A DNA stretch of 64,000 nt from Gonatopus flavifemur (lineage: Eukaryota; Arthropoda; Insecta; Hymenoptera; Dryinidae): positions 50,747,006 to 50,811,005 of the forward strand of contig JAFFJZ010000003.1 in the NCBI GenBank assembly GCA_018340375.1, in the 5' to 3' direction. Positions 10,945 through 21,056 of this stretch are shown here, piece by piece; positions within the stretch are counted from its first letter, which is position 1, and each line of letters begins with the position of its first letter. The notes under the pieces were generated by a model. The model had not been told where the DNA came from and did no database searches. It saw only the letters and a list, made by a program, of their open reading frames with translations. A program made the position numbers and the translations under genes.

Positions 10945-11160
10945 ATGTATTCCTTTGGAATGTGTAACATACTCGTTTATGATTGAATTCTTCAAGTATT
11001 CGTTTTACAATTCCGCAAAACTCTAGGCGAACTTCTCAAGGAAAACTTTTTTCTATATAAATAAGCCTTTTCGCATCCTAAAAAGAGAACTCTTACAAAA
11101 GTCACGAATGATTTCATTGATTATAATAATATTTTTATTGTCGAATATACATCTAACCCG

Positions 11161-11388
11161 CACGGAGAAAAAATGGTTTGCTACAATAGCGCCTACAAAC
11201 AAATTTGTTGTCCTTGCAAAAATATTTATTCCAGCAGCAGAGACGTTAGTTCTATTGTCAAATTTGTTAATGTCAGCAAAAAAATTCAGTTTTGCTAATT
11301 ATTTTCCTTGTTTTGTTAGCTGAATTTTTTTTGTAGGCGCTATAGTAACAGACCTGTTTGTTATGCCAGCAACAGCTTTTCCTCCGTG
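11161..11388. mobile_element. MITE, CACGGAG ends, TSD CG
   Basis: CACGGAGAAAAAATGG at 11,161 mirrors CTTTTCCTCCGTG ending at 11,388. Inner inverted blocks share TATAGCGCCTACAAA/TTTGTAGGCGCTATAG. CG flanks both sides. Confidence 0.85.
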
Positions 11389-11747
11389 CGATACACCTTT
11401 CGATAAAAAATACAACAAATTCGGAACATCCTGTACAGACAGCACACAAGTCCCTTTTGCGTTCGCAGAGAATTCAGAGTAAAGAATACCTACGGAAATC
11501 ATTTCTGGGAATTCATGGAGTATTTTTAATAAGTACATAGAGTATCACAAGAACTCTTTAAGAGTTCTTAATGAATACATGTGGGAGTTCTTGAAATACA
11601 CATAGAAAATGCATCAAGTATTCGTACAGACTACCCGTTATGACAGTGAATATGAATCTTGATGGAAGTTCAAAATGTAGTCCTGTTCTCCCTGCTGAAC
11701 ATTTTTCCTATCGGTTTCAATGTGGTTTCTGAAACTTGAATTCCCAG

Positions 11748-12003
11748 AAAGTCTTCGTGAATTCACGATAGAACTGTATCGGTTCTTATCGTTCTCTATA
11801 GGATTTAAGAGAAATGTATCTGGTCTTATCGTGAAAATCCTATACAGGAAGTATTAGTTATTTGAAGAAATGTAATGGTACTTTTTTGAATAACTGGTAT
11901 TTCTCCTATAGGAATTTTACGATAAAACCAGATACATTTCTCTCAAATCCTATAGAGAACGATAAGAACCGATACAGTTCTATCGTGAATTCACGAAGAC
12001 TTT
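11748..12003. repeat. Long hairpin inside the hAT-like element
   Basis: Two arms of about 100 bp (11,748-11,850 and 11,903-12,003) are inverted copies. They share AAGTCTTCGTGAATTCACGA, ATAGAACTGTATCGGTTCT and ATACATTTCTC, with a loop of about 55 bp. The right arm touches the inner edge of the right TIR. It is probably a MITE or a duplicated inverted segment; no target duplication was found. Confidence 0.75.
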
Positions 12004-12045
12004 TCAATATATTATCAAATCATTTTTGCTAATTTTTAAATATCT

Positions 12046-12140
12046 CATATGGTCACGTGGTATAGAGGACATATGGTCACGTGGTATACAGGACATATGG
12101 TCACGTGGTATATAGGAAATATGGTCACGTGATATACTTG
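12046..12140. repeat. Subterminal 24 bp repeats of the hAT-like element, right
   Basis: Mirror image of the left subterminal set, with four units containing TATGGTCACGTG. Confidence 0.85.
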
Positions 12141-12258
12141 GTATATATATGTATAAATATACATATATATATTACTCATAGTTCCGAGACAACTCCTTGG
12201 CGGCGCTGGAACTCGTGGTCTTGCTTTCGCATTATACCTTGGGTACCCTGTGTCCAAT

Positions 12259-12345
12259 GTACCACAGAAACTGATGATGAAAATTAATCACATAACATCA
12301 CAGCCTGCGACATGTAGTGGAGCATGTATGTGTTACAAATGGTGT
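12259..12345. repeat. Tandem repeat, about 80 bp unit, right part
   Basis: Continuation of the 80 bp array interrupted at 9007: GTACCACAGAAACTGATGATG, then ATCACAGCCTGCGAC. With one copy of TGTCCAAT this restores a normal repeat unit across the hAT insertion. Confidence 0.75.
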
Positions 12346-12508
12346 GCAGTTATTGAACCGCAATGGGTGAGATTCAAATGATTATCATTTGATCTTCGCA
12401 TATAAAACATCACACACTGCGATTGATGTGATATCACGTTTGTCTATCTGGGTGTGTATTAGCGGGTATCAATCATTTTTCCGATGGAGCCTTCAAATAG
12501 CGATGTAC

Positions 12509-12622
12509 CGGATCGGGTTTTTGCCGGATACCAGATATCCAGCCTTACAATCGTTGCCGGATACCGAATAATCCGGCCGGATCGCAATTACCGGATAATC
12601 CGGCAAAATATCCGGTAGCCAG
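12509..12622. repeat. Degenerate CCGGATA-type short repeats
   Basis: Repeated CCGGATA, TCCGG and CCGGATAATCCGG motifs, partly palindromic, form a GC-rich island in AT-rich DNA. The origin is unknown; it could be a subterminal repeat cluster. Confidence 0.6.
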
Positions 12623-13070
12623 ATATTAAATATTTTTTTTGTGTTGATTGAATTTGAAGGAATTGGAAATTCACATCAACAGTCTTGTTTCTCTGGGAAT
12701 ATCAATTTCCTATAGATATGAGTTTGGATGATTTTAAATTTGGCATGCTTATTTGTTTTCAAATTCGAAAACTGAATGATGAATCACAGAACATAATTAT
12801 ATATGATATCAATGGAGTTCAAACGTTATCGGTAACAATTGGGAAGAATAAGTTAATACCTTGATGATTGTATGATTGTACAAAGTATATTTTACTAGAA
12901 AAATATTCATTGAGTCACATTTGCCGCTGAAAATTGGGAATTTAATATTATCAACATATTGTTCAAATAATATTCAACAGACATCTCCTTTTTTTGGTAA
13001 TTATTATAGGTTACCTTAACCCCAGTTTTACAACCTTGCCCCGCACACGATTGCGAATTTGGCTTTTCGA
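12623..13070. other. AT-rich intergenic sequence
   Basis: No gene or defined repeat was recognised. Confidence 0.4.
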
Positions 13071-13104
13071 TTTTCTCTCTCACTCTCTCTCTCTCTCTCT
13101 CTCT
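13071..13104. repeat. (CT)n microsatellite
   Basis: A run of TTTCTCTCTCACTCTCTCT followed by further CT dinucleotides. Confidence 0.9.
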
Positions 13105-13346
13105 GTGAATTTGTGAAGACGAATTAGAATCCAATTCAAAAACACATGAATATGAGGTAAAATTTTCCGAGGAATCCATTCATGATATCAAGTGAAAGTG
13201 AAAATAATATTTTCTATCCAAAAATTGAACGTTCAAGTCATGCACTATTTAGGGAAGTCACTCAAAGGACAAAATCGATGGTGCGAATTTGCACTCGTGT
13301 GAGGGCTGAGGGTTAATTTTATCACTAAGCGCATGTCGAAGTCCCA

Positions 13347-13484
13347 AGGAATCCCAAATCTCTCCCCTCCACTTTTCTCGAAAAGGACTGAATAAAACGA
13401 AAAATAATGAGTTGATGCATCTTCTTTGAATCATGAAGAATTTTCGAGAAAAGTGGGGGAGAGATTTTAGATTTCTTGAGACTT
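13347..13484. repeat. Fold-back repeat
   Basis: Inverted arms sharing AAATCTCTCCCC and CCACTTTTCTCGAAAA (13,347-13,386 and 13,438-13,484) surround a loop of about 50 bp. Target duplication not resolved. Confidence 0.6.
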
Positions 13485-13686
13485 TGGAATGCCCTCAAGG
13501 CGTTATATCAGTCTGTGAACAAAAGTATATTTTTTTCAAACGGTTGCGCCGATTGACTTGGAATTTCGTATGTTTATTGAGTGAGTTATGAAGTATACAA
13601 AAAATTTTTCTATTGTTATATATATAGCCGTAATTAAGTACAAGAACGGCCGCAAGGTAAGATAACAATTTTTTTGGTTGACAGCA
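13485..13686. other. AT-rich intergenic sequence
   Basis: Nothing recognised. Confidence 0.4.
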
Positions 13687-13885
13687 CCCTAGTAGAAATT
13701 TTCTCTAGTAGGTTATGAGGGACTGATTAGTTTTCCCGATCGACTTGTGAGGGGTTGATAAGGAAAACTCACAAGCGACTTATAGGGAATGTAACGCTTG
13801 GACTAGTCGAAAACTATTCAGGAAAACTAACCAGGCGCTAATGAGTTACTAACGAGGTAGTTATTAGTAACTAGAGAAACACTGT
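13687..13885. mobile_element. Degenerate fold-back element, CCCTAGTAGAAATT end
   Basis: It starts CCCTAGTAGAAATTTTCTCTAG. An inverted CTAGAGAAACACTG lies near 13,872-13,885, and inverted GGAAAACTAA/TTAGTTTTCC motifs lie inside. The end type matches the fragment at 22,512-22,525, which also carries TTAGTTTTCCCTGATTAG. The right end is uncertain. Confidence 0.4.
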
Positions 13886-14279
13886 AGGAAGTCATAATCA
13901 GAATCAAGCGAATATTGATGCGACAAAATCATTCCAGATGAATAGAAAATTTTATTTTTCTTCTAAAAAAAACAAACGTTCCATCTCGTTTATCAGAAAC
14001 GACTTAAACATAACATCCACAAACATTCTTCCATAAATGAACAAAATAAACTCGTTTTTCATATCTTGGAATTCCAATTCTTGAGAATATTGGAAATATT
14101 TTTCAATTTAATACTTATAAAGTTAGTTAAAGCTTCCTTAATGTATTTTCTATAAATTTATATATCTCTTATAATCGTAGTGCAATAAGTCTGAACATAG
14201 TTCTCTCAGAATTGACACGGCAATTCGACTGCACATAGACGCAACAGCAAGGACGCGTGAATGTGAGATCACCTATGTA
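13886..14279. other. AT-rich intergenic sequence
   Basis: Nothing recognised. Confidence 0.4.
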
Positions 14280-14508
14280 CACTCACAGAAAGAATTTCTT
14301 GGAATCAAAAATTTTTTTTTGTTACTGGAACAAAACTCATTTTTTTTCTTGAGCCTAGAAAATTTTATTTGAATGAAGAAAAGTTCGTTGAAATTCCAGA
14401 AGACATTTTCCTACTTCAAGTAAAATTTTCTAGGCTCAAGAAAAAAAATAAGTTTTGTCCTAGTAGCAAGAAAAATTTTCTTGTTTCAAGAAATCCTTTC
14501 TGTGAGTG
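14280..14508. mobile_element. MITE, CACTCACAGAAAG ends, TSD TA
   Basis: CACTCACAGAAAGAATTTCTTG at the left is mirrored by CAAGAAATCCTTTCTGTGAGTG at the right. Inner arms share TTTTCTTGAGCCTAGAAAAT. TA flanks both sides. It lies downstream of the DUF4806 gene's stop codon. Confidence 0.85.
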
Positions 14509-14764
14509 TACCATTACGCCCTCGTGAGTAGGGGTTCCGTGTGAAGCAGACAGAGAACAGTGTGTGAACAATCATGTAAACAAAAATATCACATATTAAA
14601 AAATAATATATATCGTAACTTAACGTAATTTTAAGTAAACAAATTATCACTCAAATTTAACTGCGCTCGAGGGCCCTCAACAGAAACATGATATTTTGAA
14701 GATAAAAATTTTGAATTCGAATGACATGAACTGGAGTAGTTGTCAGGGAAATTAAGGTATCAAT

Positions 14765-17700
14765 TCATTCTTTAGGTTTTCGTTTGGTTCTCATTCCATC
14801 CCAGTCCTTACTATTGGGAATAACAGAAGCGAGTGCTTTTTCGTATATTGCTCTAGTGAGCGGATCTTTGCCTTCCGTTGCATACCGTGTCTCCAGAAAA
14901 CCTGTAATTATTCGGAATATTCATAATGACAATTGATTTTCTAAATACATGTAAAAATATAAAAAATAAGGAAGCATATTTTATTTACATTGCATTATTG
15001 AACTAAATTTAGTTTCAGAAAATATTTTTTTATCCTGACTTTGTCTTTTCGCAGTGAAATTTAATACTAATTCTCGCTTCATGAATGCTTTCATAATATT
15101 CTTCACATTTTTCGTTAGGTTATCATTTTTACAATAAAGAGTTGACAATACGATTCGCTGAAATGAGATGTAAATAATATAATTTCAAACACATCACAAG
15201 TGAATAATAACATATCTTTAACATGAAAATATGGATTTTAAACTTACAAAGTCTTTGAACTTTTCTCCTTTCAGTTTCAATTCATCATCAAATTCTTCAA
15301 ATTGCTCTGGAGAACTCAATGGAATGCAATTATATTTTTCGTTGAAGGTATCAACACTGACAACTCTCATGACTTCAGTACTTTGATTCTCATGCATTAT
15401 GACAGTATCTAATTTTCTATTGATAAGTTTCAATCTTTCACCAATTTCATTTTTCAAAGAGTTACAATGGGTTTCAACGATTTGACCAATGCAGAGTAAC
15501 ATTGGTTTCCAATATTCTGAAATCATAATTAATTTCGTTGGTACAAAAATGGACTAAACAGAGACAGTATGTAGTGAACATTCAAGGACACCCTGGTGGA
15601 AACCCAGAAGTGAAGGAAGCGAGTATTAATTCATTAATGCCGAAACTTCTTGGCCTACGGAAAAGTAACTGTCGGAAACGTGATATCTAGTTGGAGGATG
15701 AACCTCCGCATGAAAAAAAATTTTCACAATTTGTTTGAACAATTACTGTTCGAACAATTTGTTGGGAATATTAATTCACGTGAAGAAAAACCCCGGAATT
15801 GTATTCTACGGAAAATTTCGTATGAGAATGGGTGGTTCGGAAAATTTTCAACCATCGCAATTGTTGTAAATAAAAATTATAAACAATTTCAAATACTCAA
15901 TACCCGTTCTTGCCCACGGTGGAATTGGTCGGCCTACGGGAAAACTGTTATAAATGGGATATCTAGTCAGAGGATGAAAATCCGTCGGGAAAAAATGTTT
16001 TTCATTCGTTCAAACAATTATTGTTCAAACAATTTGTTGAAAATAACAATTTACGTGGATAAAAACCCAGGAATCGTGTTCTACGGAAGATTTCATGTTA
16101 GAATTGTTGTATGTGTATAAAAGTTGTAATAAAAGTCCACGTAAATTGATACTTTCAATCAATTGTTTCAACAAATTTGAAAAACTTTTGTTCCCTCGGA
16201 TGTTTATCCTCCAACTAAATATCGTATTCTCAACAGTTACTTTTTTCATAGGCCAAGCAGTTTCGCCATGGGCATTAATGGGTTAAAACAAATGAAGCGT
16301 GAAAAGTGTTCAAATTCCCTCCCAAATCACGCTTAGATGACTCTTAGGTTAAACTTCATTTTCACCAGGGCAATAATGTTTCTCAAAATAATACCTTGTT
16401 GGGTTACATTTTCGATACCTGGCATATGATTAGAATCGGTGACAGATTTCGATTTTTGACCTGCAGGAAAATCATGCATTTTACAATAAGAACGCAATGG
16501 GTAGATGAAATCTAATCGAAGTGACCTTCATGTATCGAGAAAAGTTACTCACAATTGGAAGGAACGTTCTGTTCGGCACATGCAACGTTGGACATATTAG
16601 ATTGACTCTTATTTGGTACACCTATAAATTTTAGTTTCGAAAATCAGTTTCAGTCGAAAATCAGTAGTTCCACTATAAAATTAGACTAATATCATTTGAT
16701 ACACTGTGAAAAATTTCTATGGCAAAATTCCTGTATATTTACGTCAAGTAATCGACACATACATGCGTTAGGACTTTTCCGAACTCGTCTGGAAATTTAC
16801 TGTGAAATGTTTGGGGAAATCCCATAAAGTTTAGAATTTTCAGATAACTTTATGGGGAACTTCATACAAATGTACCGGAAATCGAGTTCCCAATCAATGA
16901 TTTGAATTTTCAGGTTGTTATATATAGGGGAATTCCAATTATTTTTTACAGTGTATCAAATTATGAATTATTCGATTACGTTGTAGATTCTCATGGGAAG
17001 ATTGTTGTTTTGGTGTTAGATTAGAAATCGATTTCATCACTTCATGGTTTTTTTTATCAAAAACTGATGGTTCTGAAAAATGAATGAATTATTGTATGCG
17101 TTAAGTTATATAAAAATTATCAATATCACATATGGAATTAGGAATTATTTGGTTACTTTTAATGTTTATATAGGATGATTCTTGTGGTGCTGGATTGGAA
17201 CTTGATTTGATTACTTCCTGATTTTCTTCATCACAAACTGATAGTTCTGAAAATTGAAAACATTATTTCATACATTATGATATGTACAAATGATCAGTAT
17301 TACAAAAGTATCAGAAGAAGTTGCCAATGAATATAGAACTTGGAGGGTTTCACTTTTTTCTCTCTCAAGGAAACTAAGTGAGCAATATTTCATATGACGC
17401 TTTGAGTCTCTCATTAGAATCATTGATGAATTTCCAAACATACAGTAGATACATGATTTTTTACTGGCAAACTTTTTTTTCAACTCACTCATGTTAGTAT
17501 ATACTTTTCAGTTGAAAAGAATTGAAACTTACTTTTCGACACAGTAACGTTTTTCTTATGCACAGCTGAAACATATCAAATGATCAAAATCAAATATCAA
17601 ATGATTGAGCAAACAAATTTGTACTCACTTTTCTTCGCACGTTTATTGCCTGATGGAATTGAATTGGAAGAATCTGAAAAAAGAAGGGATTTGCATGTGA

Positions 17701-18954
17701 TGGAAAATGAGAAGTATTTTTCATTGAATTGAAAGTTTAATTACCATCTGATGTATCTTGATTTTCTTCTTCACTGCTGAAATTTTTCAAATCTCTTTTG
17801 AAAGATGCAACATTATCTTGTGATTCATTAAGTTTTATCATTTCTTTAACAGCATCGATTTTTATTCCCAGATCAACGCCATCATCTGTGAATACGTGAG
17901 GCTTTCTTTCCAAACGTTTCAATTTGATCAATGCATTTTTATATGTCTCTGAAAACGAACCATATACTTACATTCAATAGATAGTTTGATAAAAATTATT
18001 CCTGAATTGAACAGTTTTTGACTCTTCACATTACAAAGATTATTACATTCTTTAACAAGCGCATTGCAATGATATATAGAACAACAGGAAGAGAATATAA
18101 CTAAAATATAATAATATTAATATGCGAAGAATGTGACAAATTCTTTGAAATTCCACGACTCACTAGCAGATCCTTTTATCGCAACCTGGAAAATTTCCCA
18201 TTCCAGATTTGGGTCTTCCAAATTTTTTACTTTTTCTTGGATTGATTCATCATAAGGCGGTGGTGGATAAAAAGCCACACATTGTCCACTGGATTCATCC
18301 ACTTCGATCCATTTGCTTGGAAGACATTCAATGTCTTTGAGTTGATTAGTTGCATTCTCATCACTCAAGAATTCAACTAAGGTCCATGGGCGTGTTTTAT
18401 CTGCTTTTCCATATGAAATGAATGAAATTAAAAACATTCAACATATACAATGAAGAATGAACAATATCATATGAACGAATGTAATAAATTATAATTATGG
18501 TTTCTGAATGAGATATAAACACATCAACGCTTTGACATAATTTGTGAAACACTTTAGTTTCAAACTATCCTTTATACGTAAGAAATTCATTCCTTCTATT
18601 TCTTAATTATTATTTACGCTGAATAATAAATTTAGTTGAATTGAGAAAGTATTCAATACTCATACAATAGTTCAATCAAAATATAAATCAATTTTCCCTC
18701 AGTGTGAGAATATTTCAGAAATATTTGACCAAACATGAGAAGAACGACACACAGAGATTTCAGGAATCACGTTTTCTTATAATATTATGAGAAATTTTCA
18801 ACTATGAAGATTTGCAAGCAGTGCTTATTGAAATTCATTCATGTTCTTGAATTGTCATAATCTCGAATATAAACAGGTAGGATCGAGTTATATTGTTTGA
18901 AATTGTCGAAAAATGAACTTGCCTTGAAAACGAATACTCACCTAAACTATCCAT
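14765..18954 (-). CDS. DUF4806-type protein, 12-exon gene, 475 codons
   Basis: Exons, 5' to 3' on the minus strand: 18954-18942, 18403-18164, 17948-17745, 17673-17629, 17565-17533, 17246-17157, 17072-16980, 16621-16553, 16460-16395, 15516-15248, 15157-14989, 14901-14765. All introns are GT-AG and phases agree throughout; the sum is 1,428 nt, ending in TGA. The first exon encodes only MDSL, followed by a good GTGAGT donor. Residues 5-84 (RPWTLVEFLSDE, then PSKWIE and FYPPPPYDES) resemble the N-terminal region of many insect DUF4806 proteins. A Ser/Asn/Lys/Glu-rich linker follows. Residues about 345-470 (CIPLSSPEQFEEFDDEL, RIVLSTLY, KDPLTRAIYEKAL) match my recollection of DUF4806; no domain search was run. 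The biochemical function is unknown. Exons 2-9 are all phase 1-1 and multiples of three, so any could be skipped without a frameshift. MITEs sit in introns 7 and 9. It may be a transposon passenger or a host gene. Confidence 0.8.
15591..16370. mobile_element. MITE, CCCTGGTG family, 780 bp fold-back copy, TSD CA
   Basis: It starts CCCTGGTGGAAA and ends TTTTCACCAGGG, with CA on both sides. Inside, 15,632-16,280 is a large imperfect inverted repeat (ATTAATGCC, CTTGGCCTA, AAAGTAACTGT, TAGTTGGAGGAT in both orientations). Open frames within it are by-products of this structure. It lies in intron 9 of the DUF4806 gene. Confidence 0.85.
16702..16953. mobile_element. MITE, CACTGTGAAAAATT ends, TSD TA
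   Basis: CACTGTGAAAAATTTC is mirrored by AATTATTTTTTACAGTG. TA flanks both sides; the outer GA/TC bases also pair. The CACTGT(G/T)(A)AAAAATT terminus is close to that of the 853 bp element in the satellite array. It lies in intron 7 of the DUF4806 gene. Confidence 0.8.
18401..18410 (-). other. Tandem (NAGNAG) splice acceptor of exon 2
   Basis: On the minus strand the intron ends GGAAAAGCAG. Either AG keeps the frame: the first gives MDSLADKT, the second MDSLDKT. The products differ by one alanine. Confidence 0.5.
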
Positions 18955-19385
18955 TTCGTTGAGAGCTGAAACTTCCTTCTACAAGAAAATCATGTACTTC
19001 AGGACTTCACACCACTTTATAATCAATAGAGAAGAAAATTCGTTGAAGCGTCTACATTCAAGCGGTCCACACGTGATGATGCTGTGATTGCAAGTGAGGT
19101 TAGGTGGCATCATGAGAGCGCGCACACGCACTCTGGCGCTTCATTCGCGGTAAATTCAAATTGTGAAAAGTAGCATCACCAGCACTTCAGATTAAGTTTA
19201 CCGTAAAACTTATTGAATTGTTGGATATAAATTCCTCTATAGGATTATGATTACTTCATGATTAGAGAATTCTCAATGATTCAAAAATCCACGTTTTTTT
19301 TGTATTCTCATTCGAAAGAAATAGCGTAACACACAATTTTGACTATCCAGGTTATGAATTACTTCTGATTGAATGTTATAATAAT
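18955..19385 (-). promoter_or_regulatory. Spacer with the presumed promoter of the DUF4806 gene
   Basis: This separates the transposase stop codon from the DUF4806 start. It must hold the 3' end of the former and the 5' region of the latter if they are separate transcripts. No defined core promoter motif could be assigned. Confidence 0.35.
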
Positions 19386-19390
19386 TTATT
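19385..19390 (-). terminator. AATAAA polyadenylation signal overlapping the stop codon
   Basis: Reading the minus strand, CCAATAAATT places AATAAA at 19,390-19,385 and the TAA stop at 19,388-19,386. Such compact 3' ends are common in transposons. Confidence 0.5.
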
Positions 19391-21056
19391 GGTGTATGAT
19401 GGGCATGGTGTAGAATCTTTTAGTAGAATTCCTTTCAATACTCAATGTAATGAGTTTTTTTCTTACATCATCAAGTGGAAATGTTGTAGTTTTCGAACTC
19501 GGTTTATCGTGTATTTCCCACATATGAATTCGTGAGGAATCAAAAGGGTAATTGAAAATACTTTTTTTCAACTTCATTTTCCTTCCACTCAATGTTATAT
19601 TACAATCATCTGGGCATTGAAAAATGTTTTTAATCTCAAAACATGTCCCATCTTTCAGCAGGACCGTATTATTAGGGTAAGAAACAGTTAGAATTACACC
19701 TTGAAACTTCAATTTTTCAATGATAAGTTGATTTTCAAGTTGGACGCTTTTTAAAACTTGGATTCTCGATTCTATTGTAGGAATACTTGGTTTTGTGAAG
19801 TATTGTTCATGTAAACGCCTGCATACTTGTGCAAGAGGTCGGTTTCCTGATCTCAACATATTTTTCAATTTCCCAAGCAAATTCTCAAACGGGAAAGCAG
19901 TGATAAAATTTAAACTGCAATTCATATTTGCTACATCTTGTGCAATATGAGTCATGTTATGAATATTCATAATAAGAGCATCCATGTTATACACAATTGG
20001 ACATAAATCCACAAATTTTGTGAGATAATTGGAAGCCTGTTCGTGTTTTGATAATGCCAATTCGTCATCACATAATAATCGGCATCCCGCATGAAGAAGT
20101 AGAAAATGTTTGTATTCATCTTCTTTCAAGAAGTGTTTCAAAATTATTGGCCCACAGTACAGAAGGATACATCGGTACTCAGTAGCTTTCAAAGAACCAT
20201 TCAGAATATGCCGTGGCTTTCGTGGAAATTCTACAGGTACTTGGGATTTGAAATTATCTATTAGTTGAGACAATTCTTGCCTTTCTCTGAGAGATTTCTT
20301 GTATCTCAGGTCATCAGACCAGTAAATCCATAACTTTTTCATAACTCCTAGACATCCTAGGTGCATGAAATCCAGAACAAAACAATTCACCATGTCGATT
20401 GGGGGCTCAATTTGTAATAGAGGGGAGAAACCTATATGATGGTCCGGATGAACTTGAGTACGGAAAGACGAATCAGTCCTAACGGTACAGTTTGAAAATG
20501 GATACACCGTTCTTCGTTCATAACGTACCCCTTGAATGGTACATCTTTCACAGGCCGAATAACCACCATGTCCTTTAGCGCATTTTATAAAACTTCTCGC
20601 AGGATTGTCGCAAACGAAACATTCAATGCGTACCTCAAATCTACGTTCATTTATTTCAATCCCCTCTTGCATAAGACTGTTCAATTCTTGGATGAAATTT
20701 TCAAAATATCTATCAATATCTGGTGACTTAGAATTTCCACTATAAATTGCGACAGGAAATGGTGCATATAAATCTGGGTTATGAAAAACTTTACATAATA
20801 TAGGCCAAGATTGTTGCGTACCAGAATTATATAAATTTAACCCATCTACATTGAACATTAATTGAATGAAGTTAGGGTGAAGATCGGTATTCAAGCATAA
20901 TGAGAGGCCAGTTTTGATTCCGAAATGAACGAATTCTCCCTCTCCCAATTTCTCAATTTTATAATCAGCAGAGGAAGTTTTCAGAAAGGTTTTGGCACTT
21001 TTTGGTAAGTCGGGTAACACATGATCTTCTCTGAGGATATTCAACAATTTGTCCAA
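19386..21056 (-). CDS. CACTA (En/Spm, CMC)-type transposase, long intact ORF
   Basis: A 556-codon uninterrupted frame resembles animal CACTA-like transposases, which catalyse cut-and-paste movement of elements with CAC-type ends. Visible motifs, numbered from the frame start: FNVDGLNLY (D71), CDNPARSF (D150), a likely zinc-binding C149/H163/C169/C172 set around GHGGYSACERC, FVLDFMHLGCLGVMK (D229), KATEYR, a His-rich NIHNMTHIAQDV, and AFPFENLLGKLKNMLR (E391). D71, D229 (or D150) and E391 are candidate catalytic acids; this assignment is inference. The frame as given starts at TTG. Family-like sequence continues upstream to about 21,110 (LETYNHFIECRIPHQH), so the true 5' end, probably in an earlier exon, is missing from this model. 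The stop codon overlaps an AATAAA signal. No frameshift or internal stop is present, so the protein may be functional or recently so. Confidence 0.75.
   Translation of the reverse strand: MDKLLNILREDHVLPDLPKSAKTFLKTSSADYKIEKLGEGEFVHFGIKTGLSLCLNTDLHPNFIQLMFNVDGLNLYNSGTQQSWPILCKVFHNPDLYAPFPVAIYSGNSKSPDIDRYFENFIQELNSLMQEGIEINERRFEVRIECFVCDNPARSFIKCAKGHGGYSACERCTIQGVRYERRTVYPFSNCTVRTDSSFRTQVHPDHHIGFSPLLQIEPPIDMVNCFVLDFMHLGCLGVMKKLWIYWSDDLRYKKSLRERQELSQLIDNFKSQVPVEFPRKPRHILNGSLKATEYRCILLYCGPIILKHFLKEDEYKHFLLLHAGCRLLCDDELALSKHEQASNYLTKFVDLCPIVYNMDALIMNIHNMTHIAQDVANMNCSLNFITAFPFENLLGKLKNMLRSGNRPLAQVCRRLHEQYFTKPSIPTIESRIQVLKSVQLENQLIIEKLKFQGVILTVSYPNNTVLLKDGTCFEIKNIFQCPDDCNITLSGRKMKLKKSIFNYPFDSSRIHMWEIHDKPSSKTTTFPLDDVRKKLITLSIERNSTKRFYTMPIIHQ

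Larger units (their letters stand above)
9008..12250. mobile_element. hAT-like DNA transposon, 245 bp TIRs, perfect 8 bp TSD, no transposase
   Basis: The left end CAGGGTACCCAAGGTATAA and right end TTATACCTTGGGTACCCTG are inverted copies. The inverted match continues for about 245 bp (9008-9252 and 12,006-12,250). The flanks are an identical 8 bp duplication TGTCCAAT at 9000-9007 and 12,251-12,258. A CAGGG start with an 8 bp TSD is typical of the hAT superfamily. No transposase-like ORF remains; the interior holds nested MITEs and a SINE remnant. The insertion split the 80 bp tandem repeat. The near identity of the two TIRs suggests a fairly young insertion, but divergence was not computed. 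Confidence 0.9.

Noticed and set aside
8986..12257. Matching frames at 8,986-9,213 (plus) and 12,045-12,257 (minus) encoding a YHVTI repeat peptide.
   Set aside because: They are translations of the inverted 245 bp TIRs and their 24 bp repeats, not a gene pair.
15650..16286. Frames of 156, 74 and 63 codons at 15,650-16,286.
   Set aside because: They lie inside the fold-back MITE in intron 9, are repeats of each other in inverted orientation and have no known features.
17268..17492. Minus-strand frame with KKSCIYCMF inside the DUF4806 gene as an extra exon.
   Set aside because: It lies in the 286 bp intron between exons 5 and 6, whose splice sites join in frame without it. No clear splice signals frame it.
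20532..20726. Plus-strand frame of 64 codons.
   Set aside because: It is the antisense shadow of the transposase frame.
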